From Vogesella urethralis (GTDB lineage: Bacteria > Pseudomonadota > Gammaproteobacteria > Burkholderiales > Chromobacteriaceae): DNA of 64,000 nt. The stretch is taken from positions 1-64,000 of the forward strand of contig NZ_VMDW02000068.1 of the NCBI RefSeq assembly GCF_007644045.2. The letters run 5' to 3'. Shown one piece after another: positions 10,299 to 19,531 of the stretch. The notes beneath the pieces are model-generated. The model was given only the letters and a program-made list of their open reading frames with translations, was not told where the DNA came from and did not search any database. Made by a program: the position numbers and the translations under genes. Every line of letters begins with the position of its first letter. The first letter of the stretch is position 1.

Positions 10299-10314
10299 AG
10301 CATGAACCGTGCCA
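10299..10314 (-). promoter_or_regulatory. sigma-54 promoter of glnA
   Basis: Read on the minus strand, TGGCACGGTTCATGCT keeps the invariant GG (-24) and GC (-12) with correct spacing. It matches TGGCACG-N4-TTGC with one mismatch. It lies 67 bases upstream of the glnA ATG and downstream of a cluster of NtrC-type sites, as in other NtrC-controlled glnA genes. Confidence 0.88.
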
Positions 10315-10319
10315 GCGAT

Positions 10320-10422
10320 TTGGTGCGGTTTGGGTACTGCTTGGTGCGTGCATCGGCGTGGGCGGGTTGTTGCTTGGCCCATCTTTGGTGCATGCGCCAG
10401 TTTGGTGCACACTCTTGGTGCG
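10320..10422. promoter_or_regulatory. NtrC enhancer cluster upstream of glnA
   Basis: The half-site TTGGTGC occurs five times in the same direction: 10320-10326, 10341-10347, 10385-10391, 10402-10408 and 10415-10421. The copy at 10393-10409 forms a near-perfect dyad, TGCGCCA-GTT-TGGTGCA, one base off the known NtrC consensus TGCACCA-N3-TGGTGCA. A second, weaker dyad is at 10406-10422. The sites lie about 5 to 110 bases upstream of the sigma-54 promoter. The ones nearest the promoter may act as low-affinity governor sites. Confidence 0.85.
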
Positions 10423-10562
10423 CAGGCAGGCTTGCCTGTGGCGACACCAGACTGCATGATGTCGAGCATTATTATGCAAAGTGTGACGTGATGTCGTGAT
10501 GACAATCAACCGCACGCACAAGTTGCCCCGCCTTTCTTTTTTCTGTCTTTCAGGAGTTCAGC

Positions 10563-11012
10563 ATGACCGTGGAGAACATTCTGGCCGCTGCGGCGGCCCG
10601 TGGCGCGCAACTGGGGCTGGCCTACAGTGGTGCCGTGAGCCCGGCCGAGGCCTGGGCCTTGCGCCAGCAGCTGCCCGGTAGCGTGATTGTGGATGTGCGC
10701 AGCGCGGCCGAATGGCAGTTTGTCGGTGTGGTGCCCGATGCCGTCCGTATCGAATTGCGTACCTATCCGGGCATGGTGCCCAACCCCGGCTTTGTGACCC
10801 AGCTGCAACAGCAGGTGGACAAGTCGGCGACCGTGCTGTTCATCTGCCGCAGTGGCGCCCGTTCCGACGAGGCCGCCAGGTTGGCCGCCGAGGCCGGCTA
10901 CAGCCAGGTTTACAACGTGCTGGAAGGCTTTGAAGGCGATCGTGACGCGGCCCAGCACCGTGGCAGCGTCAATGGCTGGAAAGCCGCCGGGCTGCCGTGG
11001 ATGCAGGGCTAA
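10563..11012 (+). CDS. rhodanese-like domain protein
   Basis: A 149-residue single rhodanese domain with the active-site loop CRSGARS (Cys near residue 97) and the typical VIVDVRSAAEW start of the fold. Such proteins carry sulfur as a persulfide, but the partner cannot be named. No signal peptide is seen, so it is cytoplasmic. The ribosome site CAGGAG stands 8 bases before the ATG. It contains one in-frame copy of AGGTTGGCCGC (10878-10888, read Arg-Leu-Ala-Ala). It diverges from glnA and precedes aroE by 105 bases. Confidence 0.9.
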   Translation: MTVENILAAAAARGAQLGLAYSGAVSPAEAWALRQQLPGSVIVDVRSAAEWQFVGVVPDAVRIELRTYPGMVPNPGFVTQLQQQVDKSATVLFICRSGARSDEAARLAAEAGYSQVYNVLEGFEGDRDAAQHRGSVNGWKAAGLPWMQG

Positions 11013-11037
11013 GGCGCAGGCGGTTGCAGTTTCGTGT

Positions 11038-11065
11038 CCGACAAGGCAAAGTGTGCCTTCGTCGG
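11038..11065 (+). other. hairpin between the rhodanese gene and aroE
   Basis: The arms CCGAC-AAGGCA (11038-11048) and TGCCTT-C-GTCGG (11054-11065) can form an 11-bp stem with one bulged base. No T run follows, so it may be a weak terminator or an RNA-stabilising structure in the 105-base gap. Confidence 0.45.
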
Positions 11066-11117
11066 CCAAGCGGCTGCCACCGGCTTGCTGACTTACCCTT
11101 ATCAGAGATAGTGAATC

Positions 11118-11939
11118 ATGACTGATCGTTACGCTGTTATTGGCAACCCGATTTCCCATAGCCAGTCGCCGTTCATCCATACCGAGTTTGCCACCGCTAC
11201 CGGCCAGCACTTGCAGTACGAAAAGCTGTTTGCCGACATCGGCAAGTTTGACGAGGTGGTCTCCGCTTTTGTTGCGGCGGGTGGCCGCGGCCTGAACGTG
11301 ACCCTGCCGTTCAAGGGCGATGCTTTCCGCTTTGCCGATGAAGTGACCGAATGTGCTCGCCTGTCAGAGGCGGTGAACACGCTGACCTTCCGTGACGGCA
11401 AGGTTTACGGCGACAACACCGACGGCGTCGGCCTGGTGCGCGATATCGTGGAAAACATGGACGTGCCGATGGCCGGCAAGCGCGTGCTGCTGCTGGGTGC
11501 TGGTGGCGCCGTGCGCGGTGTCCTGCCCAGCTTGCTGGCGGAGCAGCCGTCCAGCCTGACCATCGCCAACCGTACCGTGGCCAAAGCCGAGGCGCTGGCC
11601 GCTCAGTTTGCCAGCCTGGGCCAGATCGAAGCTGCCGGCTACGACGCGCTTGCCGGTCGCCAGTTCGACATCATCATCAACGGCACCTCCACCAGCCTGC
11701 AGGGCGAACTGCCGCCGCTGCCGGCCGGTGTATTTGCCCCGGGCGCGCTGGCTTACGACATGGTGTACAGCCGTGGCCTGACCCCGTTCCTGCGCCGCGC
11801 CCAGAGCGAGCAGGCCGGCATGCTGGCCGATGGCCTGGGCATGCTGGTAGAGCAGGCGGCGGAGTCCTTCCGCATCTGGCGTGGCGTACAGCCGGAAACG
11901 CGCAAAGTCACCAATATGCTGCGCGAGGTACTGGCCTAA
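11118..11939 (+). CDS. aroE: shikimate dehydrogenase AroE
   Basis: NADPH-dependent reduction of 3-dehydroshikimate to shikimate, in aromatic amino acid synthesis. At 273 residues it is the usual length. The substrate site SHSQSP (about 13-18), catalytic Lys66 in NVTLPFK, and the partner Asp in YGDNTDGVGL are all present. The NADP-binding motif is GAGGAVRG, and NRT follows as expected for NADP. The downstream gene mtgA starts immediately after the stop, so the two are probably cotranscribed. Confidence 0.97.
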   Translation: MTDRYAVIGNPISHSQSPFIHTEFATATGQHLQYEKLFADIGKFDEVVSAFVAAGGRGLNVTLPFKGDAFRFADEVTECARLSEAVNTLTFRDGKVYGDNTDGVGLVRDIVENMDVPMAGKRVLLLGAGGAVRGVLPSLLAEQPSSLTIANRTVAKAEALAAQFASLGQIEAAGYDALAGRQFDIIINGTSTSLQGELPPLPAGVFAPGALAYDMVYSRGLTPFLRRAQSEQAGMLADGLGMLVEQAAESFRIWRGVQPETRKVTNMLREVLA

Positions 11940-12626
11940 GTGTTGCGCTGGTCCTTACGCATCGGGGCGGCCCTGTTGGCCGCCCTTTTTCTGTACAACC
12001 TGTGGATCTTCGGCCACATCGTGTACTGGCGCAGTTTCAACCCGTCGGCCAGCGCGTTCATGACCGAGCAACTGGCGCGCCTGCAGGAAGAAGACCCCGA
12101 GGCCGAGCTGCGCCACAAATGGGTGCCCTACGAGCGCATCTCGCCCAACCTCAAGCGCGCGCTGATCGCGTCCGAAGACGCCAAGTTCGTCGATCACGAG
12201 GGCTTTGACTGGGACGGTATCGAGGCTGCGTTCGAAAAGAACCTGAAGCAGGGCCGCATCGTGGCAGGTGGCTCCACCATCAGCCAGCAGCTGGCCAAAA
12301 ACCTGTTTTTGTCTGGCAAGAAAACACCGTGGCGCAAGCTGGAAGAGGCGATGATCACGGTGATGCTGGAAGCGGTGATGGACAAGCGCCGCATCTTCGA
12401 GATCTACCTCAATGTGATCGAGTGGGGGAACGGCGTATTTGGCGCCGAGGCTGCGGCCCGGCATTACTACCGTACGTCGGCAGCGCGGCTGTCGGCCGGG
12501 CAGGCGGCCAAGTTGGCCGCGATGGTACCCAACCCGCGTTTTTATGATGAGCACCGCAACGCGCCGGGTTTGGCGCGCAAGACCCGCATCATCCTGCGGC
12601 GCATGCCGCTGGCCGATACGCCTTAA
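11940..12626 (+). CDS. mtgA: monofunctional peptidoglycan transglycosylase MtgA
   Basis: A family GT51 glycosyltransferase of 228 residues that polymerises lipid II into glycan strands at the outer face of the inner membrane. One N-terminal membrane anchor (about 8-30) is followed by the GT51 motifs: catalytic Glu79 in ALIASEDAKF, GGSTISQQLAKNL, and EIYLNVIEWG. It lacks a transpeptidase domain. It starts with GTG directly after the aroE stop. Its end overlaps the stop codon of the convergent cheW-like gene, and no terminator separates them. Confidence 0.96.
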   Translation: MLRWSLRIGAALLAALFLYNLWIFGHIVYWRSFNPSASAFMTEQLARLQEEDPEAELRHKWVPYERISPNLKRALIASEDAKFVDHEGFDWDGIEAAFEKNLKQGRIVAGGSTISQQLAKNLFLSGKKTPWRKLEEAMITVMLEAVMDKRRIFEIYLNVIEWGNGVFGAEAAARHYYRTSAARLSAGQAAKLAAMVPNPRFYDEHRNAPGLARKTRIILRRMPLADTP

Positions 12627-14131
12627 TGATGCCCATCCCGCACCGGTAGCGTACTCAGCCGGTCGCGTGCCAGCGCCTGTAAGTCGAGCAAACTGAGCAG
12701 GCGCTCCTGGCGCCCCTGTCCAATGAGCAGATGGCGCCACGCTACGTCGCTGCGACTGTGGCGGATCTGTGGTGGTGGCGCCCCGGTTTCCGCGTGCTGC
12801 AGTTTTTCCAGCCAGGTTTCTTCTATGGTAATCAGGCCCGGCACGGCAAAGCCGGCAACGCCAAGTTCGGTTTCTACCACCAGCACACTGGCGGTGTCCT
12901 TGATGGTGGCCAACGGAATTCCCAGCGTGCTGCTCAGACAATACAAGGGGATGCTGCGTCCCCGGCACAGCAGCAAGCCGGCGTGCTCGCAATCCAGCCC
13001 GAAGATGGCTCGCTCCGGCTGCCAGGGAACAATGTCCACAATCTGGCTGACTGGCGTGCCGACTTCAAATCCCAGATCGTAGGTCAGTAGCTGGCAGCGC
13101 TCGCCTTGCTGCCGGCGTTTTTCCCGGTCGGGTTGGCTGCCTGTGGTGGGGTTGGCGGTGCTCGGCGTGTTCATGGCGGCCAGGCTTTGCAGATCGCTGC
13201 GTGCCAGCAAGGCGTCGGCGTTCACCAGCAGATAGTGGCCGCTGGGTGACGCCTGATACGCCTCGCTGTCCTGGGGGGTTTCATCGGCCGGAATGGCGCC
13301 AATGAAGTGATCGGGCCTGGCGAGCGATTGTGCCGGCAACGGGTGCAGGCTATGGCCGGTGCGCTGCACCACATCAATGATGTGTTCCACCATGAAGGCG
13401 ACGAAGCCCGCCGGATAGCGCACGATGAATGCCTGAGTCAGGCTGGGGCGCGGCGTCAGCGGGATGCTGCAGGCAGCAACCAGGCTGACTGCCGGCACGT
13501 GCTGGCCTGCATAATCGATGGTACCCAGGCAGTACCCGCTACTGATGGCATGCTTGGTTACCCGCGGATTCAGGATGATGGTATGAATGGCCAGGCAAGG
13601 GATGGCAAGCGGCACACTGCCACAGTGCATCAGCATGACATGATCAAATCCGTCATCACCTTCGGCTTGCTCCTGATTATTAGCCAGCAGGGTGTCGCCC
13701 TGCAGTGCTGCCGGCATGCCGGGGTAGTGCAGTAAGCGGGCAGGGTCCAGCAAGGTGGCGCTGCCCATGCTTTGTCCGGTGTCTAAGCTGCCGGAAAGAA
13801 TGCCGTGCTGGCCACTGTCCAGCATTTGTACGTCGCCGCTGGCGACGCCTTCCACGTCCTCGGCCAGTATCCCCAGCAGGCGGTTTTCGTGCCGCACGAT
13901 AACAATGCAGCTGCTGCTATCGGTATGGGCTGGCGGGCCCGGGCTATCTCCCAGGCGGCGCAGGTCGATCACCGGTATGCGCTGGCCACGCAGCGCCAGG
14001 CTGCCCAGTACGAAGGGCGGGCTGCCGGGCAATATGGCCAGTTCGCCGGCAGGCACCACCTCGCGCAGTGCCTCGATGGGTAAGGCGAGGTGGTTGCCGT
14101 CCAGGCGGAACAGGCCGAAGCGCTGGCTCAT
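12623..14131 (-). CDS. triple-CheW-domain chemotaxis adaptor
   Basis: A 502-residue soluble protein that appears to be three CheW folds in tandem: about 1-135 (starts [23 protein letters not shown], with [17 protein letters not shown]), about 170-320 ([12 protein letters not shown]), and about 345-490 ([21 protein letters not shown]). The first two are joined by a Gln/Asp-rich linker. CheW domains link receptors to CheA. Three in one chain could bridge several receptors or kinases. Its ATG overlaps the stop of the six-PAS receptor gene (ATGA), so it is probably dedicated to that receptor. No cheA, cheY or motor gene is in the window. Confidence 0.85.
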   Translation of the reverse strand: MSQRFGLFRLDGNHLALPIEALREVVPAGELAILPGSPPFVLGSLALRGQRIPVIDLRRLGDSPGPPAHTDSSSCIVIVRHENRLLGILAEDVEGVASGDVQMLDSGQHGILSGSLDTGQSMGSATLLDPARLLHYPGMPAALQGDTLLANNQEQAEGDDGFDHVMLMHCGSVPLAIPCLAIHTIILNPRVTKHAISSGYCLGTIDYAGQHVPAVSLVAACSIPLTPRPSLTQAFIVRYPAGFVAFMVEHIIDVVQRTGHSLHPLPAQSLARPDHFIGAIPADETPQDSEAYQASPSGHYLLVNADALLARSDLQSLAAMNTPSTANPTTGSQPDREKRRQQGERCQLLTYDLGFEVGTPVSQIVDIVPWQPERAIFGLDCEHAGLLLCRGRSIPLYCLSSTLGIPLATIKDTASVLVVETELGVAGFAVPGLITIEETWLEKLQHAETGAPPPQIRHSRSDVAWRHLLIGQGRQERLLSLLDLQALARDRLSTLPVRDGHH

Positions 14132-16989
14132 TGCAGATCACTTTCGTTGTTGCGGGCGGCATTGGCCAACGAATCCAGCAGGGTCTGCACTTGCTGGGTG
14201 ACGCCGTTCTGGGTTTCGGTACCGATAACGATTTTGTCCACGCTGCCTGCCGTTCGCGATACCGCCGCCAGGATGGTGTCAAAGTTGGCCGCGGCCTGGC
14301 GGCTGGTCTCTGCACCGCTGCTGACGTGACGGACCGACTCGTCAATCAGCTGGGTGATCTCCTTGGCGGCGTGGCCGCAACGTTCTGCCAGCTTGCGTAC
14401 TTCGGCGGCCACCACCGAAAAACCCACCCCATGATGCCCGGCCCTAGCAGCTTCGATGGCGGCGTTGAACGCCAGCAGGTTGGTCTGGCTGGCAATATCG
14501 CTAATCACCCGCACCACTTCAGAGACTTTCTGTGCACTGTGCTGGCTCTGGCTAATCGCATCGATCGCCTGCCGCAGCGCGGCCTCTCCCTGGGCGGCAG
14601 CGCCGCTCGACGACTGCGCCAGGTCCGAAGCCAGGGCGGCATGCGTGGCGATCGTATCGATACTGCCGAGCAGTTGGTGCAGGTTGTCAGCCATTTGCTG
14701 CGACTTGCTCAGGATGCTTTGTTCCAGTTTGACTTCGTTGGTGACGTCGTAGGCGTATTTGATGATTTTGCAAACCTTGCCGTTGAGGTCGAGGATCGGG
14801 TTATAGGTGGCTTGTATCCAGACGTCGCGCCCGAATTTGCCTACGCGGTGGAAGCGTCCGCTAACGAATTGTCCTTCGCCCAGGCGTAGCCAGAAGTCGC
14901 GGTATTCTTTGCTGTGGGTATACTCGGCGGTACAGAAAATACTGTGGTGCTGGCCCTGTATTTCGCGTTGGGTGTAACCCATTGCCGCCAGGAAGTTACG
15001 GTTGGCACGCAGCACATTGCCGTTGAGGTCGAATTCGATCACGGCCTGCCCCAGTTCGATAGCGGCAACCTTGGCTTCGTACTCGGCGGTGCGCAGTTTG
15101 CTGGCGGTGACATCGGAGGCAAACTTCACCACTTTCACGGGTTGGCCGCGAGGGTCGAATACCGGGTTGTACGTGGCTTGTATCCACACCTCCTTGCCGC
15201 CGCAGCCAATACGTTTGTACTCCCCTGCAAAGTATTCCCCGCGCGCCAGCCGTTCCCAGAAGGTCAGGTATTCGGCGCTGCTGGCAAACACCGGGTCGAC
15301 AAAAACGCGGTGGTGGACGCCCTGGATTTGCTCCAGCCGATAGCCCATCAGGTCCAGGAAATTCTGGTTGGCATCCAGCACCTTGCCATGCAGATCGAAC
15401 TCGATAACAGCCTGTGCCCGGTCAATGGCAACAAGCTTGCCGTTGGCATCCAGTTGCGACAATTTGTTGGCGGTGATGTCACGGGCGATGACCACCACCT
15501 TGCTCAGCAGACCGTCCAGGCCCATTACCGGGCTGGCCATGCTGCCAAACCAGGCCTCCTTGCCATCGCGGGTGCGCAGCCGTGTTTCGCCGCTGACAGG
15601 TTGCCCCTCGCGTAGCTGCCGCCACTGCTGTTGCAGGGCCGGATGCTCGGCATCTTCTTCAAAGCGCAGCAAGCTGTCCGGTTTGCCTCGTAGTTCGTCC
15701 AGGCTGTAGCCCAGTGCTTGCAGCATCAGGGGGTTAAGGTCGAGGATGACACCGTGCCGGTCCAGCTCCATCAGACAGCTACTGTTGCTGACGGCTTGCA
15801 TGCGGGCTGCGTTTTCCAGGCTCTGCCGCTTGCTGTCGGTGATGTCGGTGCAGAATTTCACCACTTTGACGGGCTGGCCATCGAGGTCAAGAATCGGGTT
15901 GTACGTCGCCTGGATCCAGATGCGATGCCCCTGCTTGCCCACCCGCAGGTATTCGCCGCGATCAAATTCGCCGCGGCCCAGTTTTTGCCAGAAGCTGCGG
16001 TAGGCGGCACTTTCTGCTTCGTCGCGTTCGACAAAAATGCGGTGATGGGCGCCGATGATTTCTGCCAGCGTGTAGCCGGTGAGTTGCAGGAAGTTGTCGT
16101 TAGCCCACAGGATGTTGCCCGCCATGTCGAACTCGATCACCCCTTGCGAGCGGGCAATGGCGGCGACCTTGCCGTCGTCCTCCTGCGATTTGCGTTTGAC
16201 TGCCGTAATGTCGCTGGCAAATTTCACGATCTTGTTGAGACGACCATCCGGCGCATAGAGCGGGCTATAGATGGCTTGTAACCATACCGGTTGCCCTTTG
16301 CTGTTCAGCCGCAGGAACTCGCCGTGATGCTGCTCGCCCTGGTGCAGGCGTTGCCAGAATTCAGTGTATTCCGGACCGTTGCTTTCGCTATCGCGGCAGA
16401 AGATACGATGGTGCTTGCCGCGCAGGCTTTCCAGTGTGTAGCCCATCAGTTGCAGGAAATTGTCGTTGGCCCACAGGATGCTGCCATCCGGTGCAAACTC
16501 GATCACGGCTTGGGTGCGATTGAGTGCGGCCAACTTGCCAAAGTCTTCGTGCAGTCGCAGTTTTGTATCGCTGATGTCGGTAGCAAATTTCACCAGCTTG
16601 TAAGGACGGCCATCGCCATCCAGTAGCGGGTTGTAATGTGCCTGGATGTAAATGCTGCTGCCGTCGCGGCGGACACGGCGATATTCCCCTTCCACGGCTT
16701 CGCCTTGGCACAGCCGTTGCCAGAGCGCATCGTACTGCCCGGCTGCGACTTCTTCCGGTACCCAGATCTGGTGATGGTGTTTGCCGACCAGCTCTTGTTT
16801 CTGGTAGCCAAACAGTGCAAGGAAGCGGTCGTTGGCATCGACGAAGGTGCCATCCGGCAAGAACTCGGCCATCGCCAGATTGTGCTGCATGGCCTCCAGC
16901 AAGCCGATGATGTCTCTGGTAGCACTGTCTGCACCTTGCGGTGAGTGCTGCAAGGCGGTACGCAATTTCTGCAATGTCAGCTCGTCCAT
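14128..16989 (-). CDS. soluble methyl-accepting chemotaxis protein with six PAS domains
   Basis: A 953-residue receptor without membrane segments or HAMP. Six PAS+PAC modules run at about 29-142, 152-264, 274-386, 396-506, 518-630 and 640-752. Most contain [14 protein letters not shown] and end with VVKFA(S/T)DIT. The fourth is the most divergent. A short signalling domain (about 757-945) has the CheA/CheW-contacting tip ([22 protein letters not shown] region). There is no C-terminal methylation-enzyme docking pentapeptide. The layout resembles BdlA and Aer-like receptors that sense redox or oxygen through haem or FAD, but no cofactor can be proven. A good ribosome site (GGGAGG) precedes the ATG. 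Confidence 0.92.
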   Translation of the reverse strand: MDELTLQKLRTALQHSPQGADSATRDIIGLLEAMQHNLAMAEFLPDGTFVDANDRFLALFGYQKQELVGKHHHQIWVPEEVAAGQYDALWQRLCQGEAVEGEYRRVRRDGSSIYIQAHYNPLLDGDGRPYKLVKFATDISDTKLRLHEDFGKLAALNRTQAVIEFAPDGSILWANDNFLQLMGYTLESLRGKHHRIFCRDSESNGPEYTEFWQRLHQGEQHHGEFLRLNSKGQPVWLQAIYSPLYAPDGRLNKIVKFASDITAVKRKSQEDDGKVAAIARSQGVIEFDMAGNILWANDNFLQLTGYTLAEIIGAHHRIFVERDEAESAAYRSFWQKLGRGEFDRGEYLRVGKQGHRIWIQATYNPILDLDGQPVKVVKFCTDITDSKRQSLENAARMQAVSNSSCLMELDRHGVILDLNPLMLQALGYSLDELRGKPDSLLRFEEDAEHPALQQQWRQLREGQPVSGETRLRTRDGKEAWFGSMASPVMGLDGLLSKVVVIARDITANKLSQLDANGKLVAIDRAQAVIEFDLHGKVLDANQNFLDLMGYRLEQIQGVHHRVFVDPVFASSAEYLTFWERLARGEYFAGEYKRIGCGGKEVWIQATYNPVFDPRGQPVKVVKFASDVTASKLRTAEYEAKVAAIELGQAVIEFDLNGNVLRANRNFLAAMGYTQREIQGQHHSIFCTAEYTHSKEYRDFWLRLGEGQFVSGRFHRVGKFGRDVWIQATYNPILDLNGKVCKIIKYAYDVTNEVKLEQSILSKSQQMADNLHQLLGSIDTIATHAALASDLAQSSSGAAAQGEAALRQAIDAISQSQHSAQKVSEVVRVISDIASQTNLLAFNAAIEAARAGHHGVGFSVVAAEVRKLAERCGHAAKEITQLIDESVRHVSSGAETSRQAAANFDTILAAVSRTAGSVDKIVIGTETQNGVTQQVQTLLDSLANAARNNESDLQ

Positions 16990-17089
16990 GATGGTCCCTC
17001 CCGTTTCATCAGGAGGTATAGCAAATGAGCTGATATTTTATTAAGTATTTGATTGCAATCCGGGCGGTACTGCCGCTGGCGGGTGCTGG

Positions 17090-17269
17090 TTGTTGACGGG
17101 GGCATCGTGTTACAATCCGGCCTCTTTCGTGATAGCTGCGCAGGAGCGCGGTGTAACTCATGGACTTACCCAGTTATTTCCTTTCTGATCTAGCCCTTAC
17201 GGCTCAAAACTAAACCCCGCCCTTTGCCGGATGCATGGTCATTTCCGCCACGGGCGGAAGGAGACGTGC
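17090..17269 (+). promoter_or_regulatory. mgtE leader region
   Basis: A possible promoter, TTGTTG (17090-17095) with TACAAT (17111-17116), has short 15-base spacing. It is followed by about 150 transcribed bases before the mgtE ATG. The leader includes AGGAG (17142-17146), an 18-codon open frame with its stop (17160-17213), and a CCGCC...GGGCGG-type hairpin around 17246-17256 just before the mgtE ribosome site (GGAAGGAG). Long leaders of Mg2+ transporter genes often sense Mg2+. The sequence does not match an M-box as far as I can see. Confidence 0.45.
17160..17213 (+). CDS. possible mgtE leader peptide
   Basis: A 17-residue open frame (MDLPSYFLSDLALTAQN) starts with ATG and ends with TAA, 56 bases before mgtE. 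AGGAG lies 13 bases before the ATG, a little far. Its codons include several that are rare here (TTA, CTA, CTT, AGT), unlike ordinary genes in the window. A regulatory peptide like those before mgtA in enteric bacteria is possible but unproven; the run of Asp and Pro typical of MgtL is not present. Confidence 0.35.
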   Translation: MDLPSYFLSDLALTAQN

Positions 17270-18712
17270 ATGACGGTTGTCGACAAGAAACAACCTACCG
17301 ATCGTCTGCAGGACAACCTCGTCCAGGTTCAGCGCCTTATCGAGCGCCACCGTCTGGTCGAGGACTTGGTGCATCGTCAGGACATGCCGCGGCATGACTT
17401 GGTGGAGTCGCTCGTCCACAAGCAGAACCTGGCCGAGCTGGAACACAAGCTGGAGGCGCTGCACCCGGCCGATATCGCCTACATCCTGGAAGCGTTGCCG
17501 CTGGAAGACCGCCTGCTGGTGTGGGACCTGGTCGACAGCGACGACGAAGGCGACATCCTGCTGGAAGTGTCCGACGCGGTGCGCGAATCGCTGATCGAGG
17601 CGATGGAGCAGCACGAGCTGGTGGCGGCGGCCGAGCAGCTGGACGCCGACGAGCTGGCCGACCTGGCGCCGGACCTGCCGCGCCAGGTGGTGTACGAGGT
17701 GATGGGCGGCCTGGACGAAGAAGAGCGCCAGCAGCTGCAGTCGGTGTTGTCGTACGAAGAAGACCAGGTCGGTGCGCTGATGGACTTCGACCTGGTGAAG
17801 ATCCGCGCCGATGTCAGCTGTGAAGTGGTGCTGCGCTACTTGCGCCGCTTCGATGAACTGCCCAGCCAGACCGACAAGATTTTCGTGACCGACGAGGCCG
17901 GCGTGCTGAAGGGCGTGCTGCCGGTGCGCAAGCTGCTGGTGTCAGACCCCGACGCGCTGGTGGAAGAGGTGATGGCCACCGAAGTGGTGAGCTTTCGCCC
18001 GGAAGAAGACGCCGCCGACGCGGCGCTGGCGTTCGAGCGTTACGATCTGGTGACCGCGCCGGTGCTGGACGAGCACGGCGTGCTGATCGGCCGCCTGACG
18101 GTGGACGAGATGGTGGACGTGATCCGCGAAGAATCGGAAACCGAAGCGCTGAACCTGGCGGGCCTGAAGGAAGAGGAAGACCTGTTTGCGCCGGTGATCG
18201 ATTCGGTGAAAAACCGCTGGGCTTGGCTGGCCATCAACCTGTGCACCGCGTTTGTGGCCAGCCGGGTGATTGGCGCTTTTGAGGGCAGCATCGAAAAGCT
18301 GGTGGCGCTGGCGGCGCTGATGCCCATCGTGGCCGGTATTGGCGGCAACTCCGGCAACCAGACCATCACCATGATCGTGCGCGCGCTGGCCATGGGCCAG
18401 TTGCAGCCGGGGCAGGCCAACCGCTTGTGGCGCAAAGAGCTGGGCGTGTCGGTGATCAATGGCGTGGTGTGGGGGGGCGCGCTGGGCGTGCTGGCCTGGA
18501 TGCTGTACGGCAGCTTCTCGCTGGGGCTGGTGATGCTGGCGGCCACCACGCTGAACCTGATGTTGGCCGCCACCATGGGGGTGCTGATTCCCACCATGAT
18601 GGAGCGTTTCGGTAAAGACCCGGCGGTGGGCAGCAGCGTGCTGATCACGGCGTGTACCGACTCGGGTGGTTTCTTTATTTTCCTGGGCCTCGCCAGCCTG
18701 TTCCTGTTGTAG
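17270..18712 (+). CDS. mgtE: magnesium transporter MgtE
   Basis: A 480-residue Mg2+ channel/transporter. The N-terminal cytoplasmic superhelical domain (about 30-160, with LHPADIAYILEALP) is followed by two CBS domains (about 165-290) that gate by Mg2+ binding, then five membrane helices (about 315-480). The GGNSGNQT pore motif is present near residue 365. The start at 17270 is chosen because GGAAGGAG stands right before it; an in-frame ATG at 17231 lacks a ribosome site. prmC starts 3 bases after the stop. Confidence 0.95.
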   Translation: MTVVDKKQPTDRLQDNLVQVQRLIERHRLVEDLVHRQDMPRHDLVESLVHKQNLAELEHKLEALHPADIAYILEALPLEDRLLVWDLVDSDDEGDILLEVSDAVRESLIEAMEQHELVAAAEQLDADELADLAPDLPRQVVYEVMGGLDEEERQQLQSVLSYEEDQVGALMDFDLVKIRADVSCEVVLRYLRRFDELPSQTDKIFVTDEAGVLKGVLPVRKLLVSDPDALVEEVMATEVVSFRPEEDAADAALAFERYDLVTAPVLDEHGVLIGRLTVDEMVDVIREESETEALNLAGLKEEEDLFAPVIDSVKNRWAWLAINLCTAFVASRVIGAFEGSIEKLVALAALMPIVAGIGGNSGNQTITMIVRALAMGQLQPGQANRLWRKELGVSVINGVVWGGALGVLAWMLYGSFSLGLVMLAATTLNLMLAATMGVLIPTMMERFGKDPAVGSSVLITACTDSGGFFIFLGLASLFLL

Positions 18713-18715
18713 ATC

Positions 18716-19531
18716 ATGCCTAGCATCAACGAAGCCCTACGCCACTTTACGCTGCCGCGGCTGGAGTCGCGGCTGCTGCTGGCCCACGTCAGCGGCCTGA
18801 GCCATAGCGCCATGGTGTCGGCTGGCCCGGAGCCATTGCCCGATGCGCAGTGGCAGGCATTTTGCCAACTGGCCGAGCGTCGTCTGGCTGGCGAGCCGGT
18901 GGCCTATTTGCTGGGCGAGCGTGAGTTTTATGGCCGCCGCTTTGCGGTATCGCCGGCGGTATTGATTCCGCGCCCGGAAACGGAGCACCTGGTGGAGGCT
19001 GCGCTGGACAAGGTTGGCCGCATGCAGCCTGCCCGGGTTGTGGATCTGGGTACCGGCAGTGGGGCCATAGCGGTAACGCTGGCGCTGGAAGCGCCGGCCT
19101 GGCAGGTGACGGCGGTAGACCTGTTGCCGGACGCGCTGGCGACGGCTGCGGCCAACGCCGCGTCGCTGGGTGCCACGGTGGCGTTCCACCATGGCAGCTG
19201 GTTTGATCCTTTGCCGTGCGATGCCGTGTTCGAGCTGATTGTCAGCAACCCACCGTATATCGATGCTGCCGATCACCACCTGGGCGAGGGGGACGTGCGT
19301 TTCGAGCCGCGCATGGCGCTGACCGACGGCCACGACGGGCTGGATTGCCTGCGTGCCATCGCCGCCGGTGCGCCGGCCAGGTTGGCCGCCGGCGGCTGGC
19401 TGATGGTAGAGCACGGTTACGATCAGGGGCCGGCGTGTCGCCAGCTGTTCGAGCAGGCCGGGCTGCAGCAGGTGGCGACGTTGCCTGATCTGGCTGGCCT
19501 CGATCGCGTGACGCTGGGGTGCAAGCCATGA
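18716..19531 (+). CDS. prmC: peptide chain release factor N5-glutamine methyltransferase PrmC
   Basis: Methylates the Gln of the GGQ motif in release factors RF1 and RF2, using S-adenosylmethionine. Length is 271 residues, with an N-terminal helical domain (about 1-75), SAM motif I VVDLGTGSGAIA (about 105-116) and the catalytic NPPY (VSNPPYID near residue 179). It lies just after mgtE and overlaps the next gene by 4 bases. It contains one in-frame AGGTTGGCCGC (19379-19389, Arg-Leu-Ala-Ala), where AGG and TTG are uncommon codons for this gene. Confidence 0.95.
   Translation: MPSINEALRHFTLPRLESRLLLAHVSGLSHSAMVSAGPEPLPDAQWQAFCQLAERRLAGEPVAYLLGEREFYGRRFAVSPAVLIPRPETEHLVEAALDKVGRMQPARVVDLGTGSGAIAVTLALEAPAWQVTAVDLLPDALATAAANAASLGATVAFHHGSWFDPLPCDAVFELIVSNPPYIDAADHHLGEGDVRFEPRMALTDGHDGLDCLRAIAAGAPARLAAGGWLMVEHGYDQGPACRQLFEQAGLQQVATLPDLAGLDRVTLGCKP

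Noticed and set aside
11992-11997. TGTACA, as in the putative LitR/CarH operator, inside mtgA (and again at 59273-59278 inside lspA)
   Set aside because: Both are Tyr-Asn codons inside conserved proteins, without the surrounding palindrome seen at 25758-25770.
17041-17270. M-box (ykoK) magnesium riboswitch upstream of mgtE
   Set aside because: The leader is too short and I do not see the conserved M-box core; a leader peptide or plain leader fits better.
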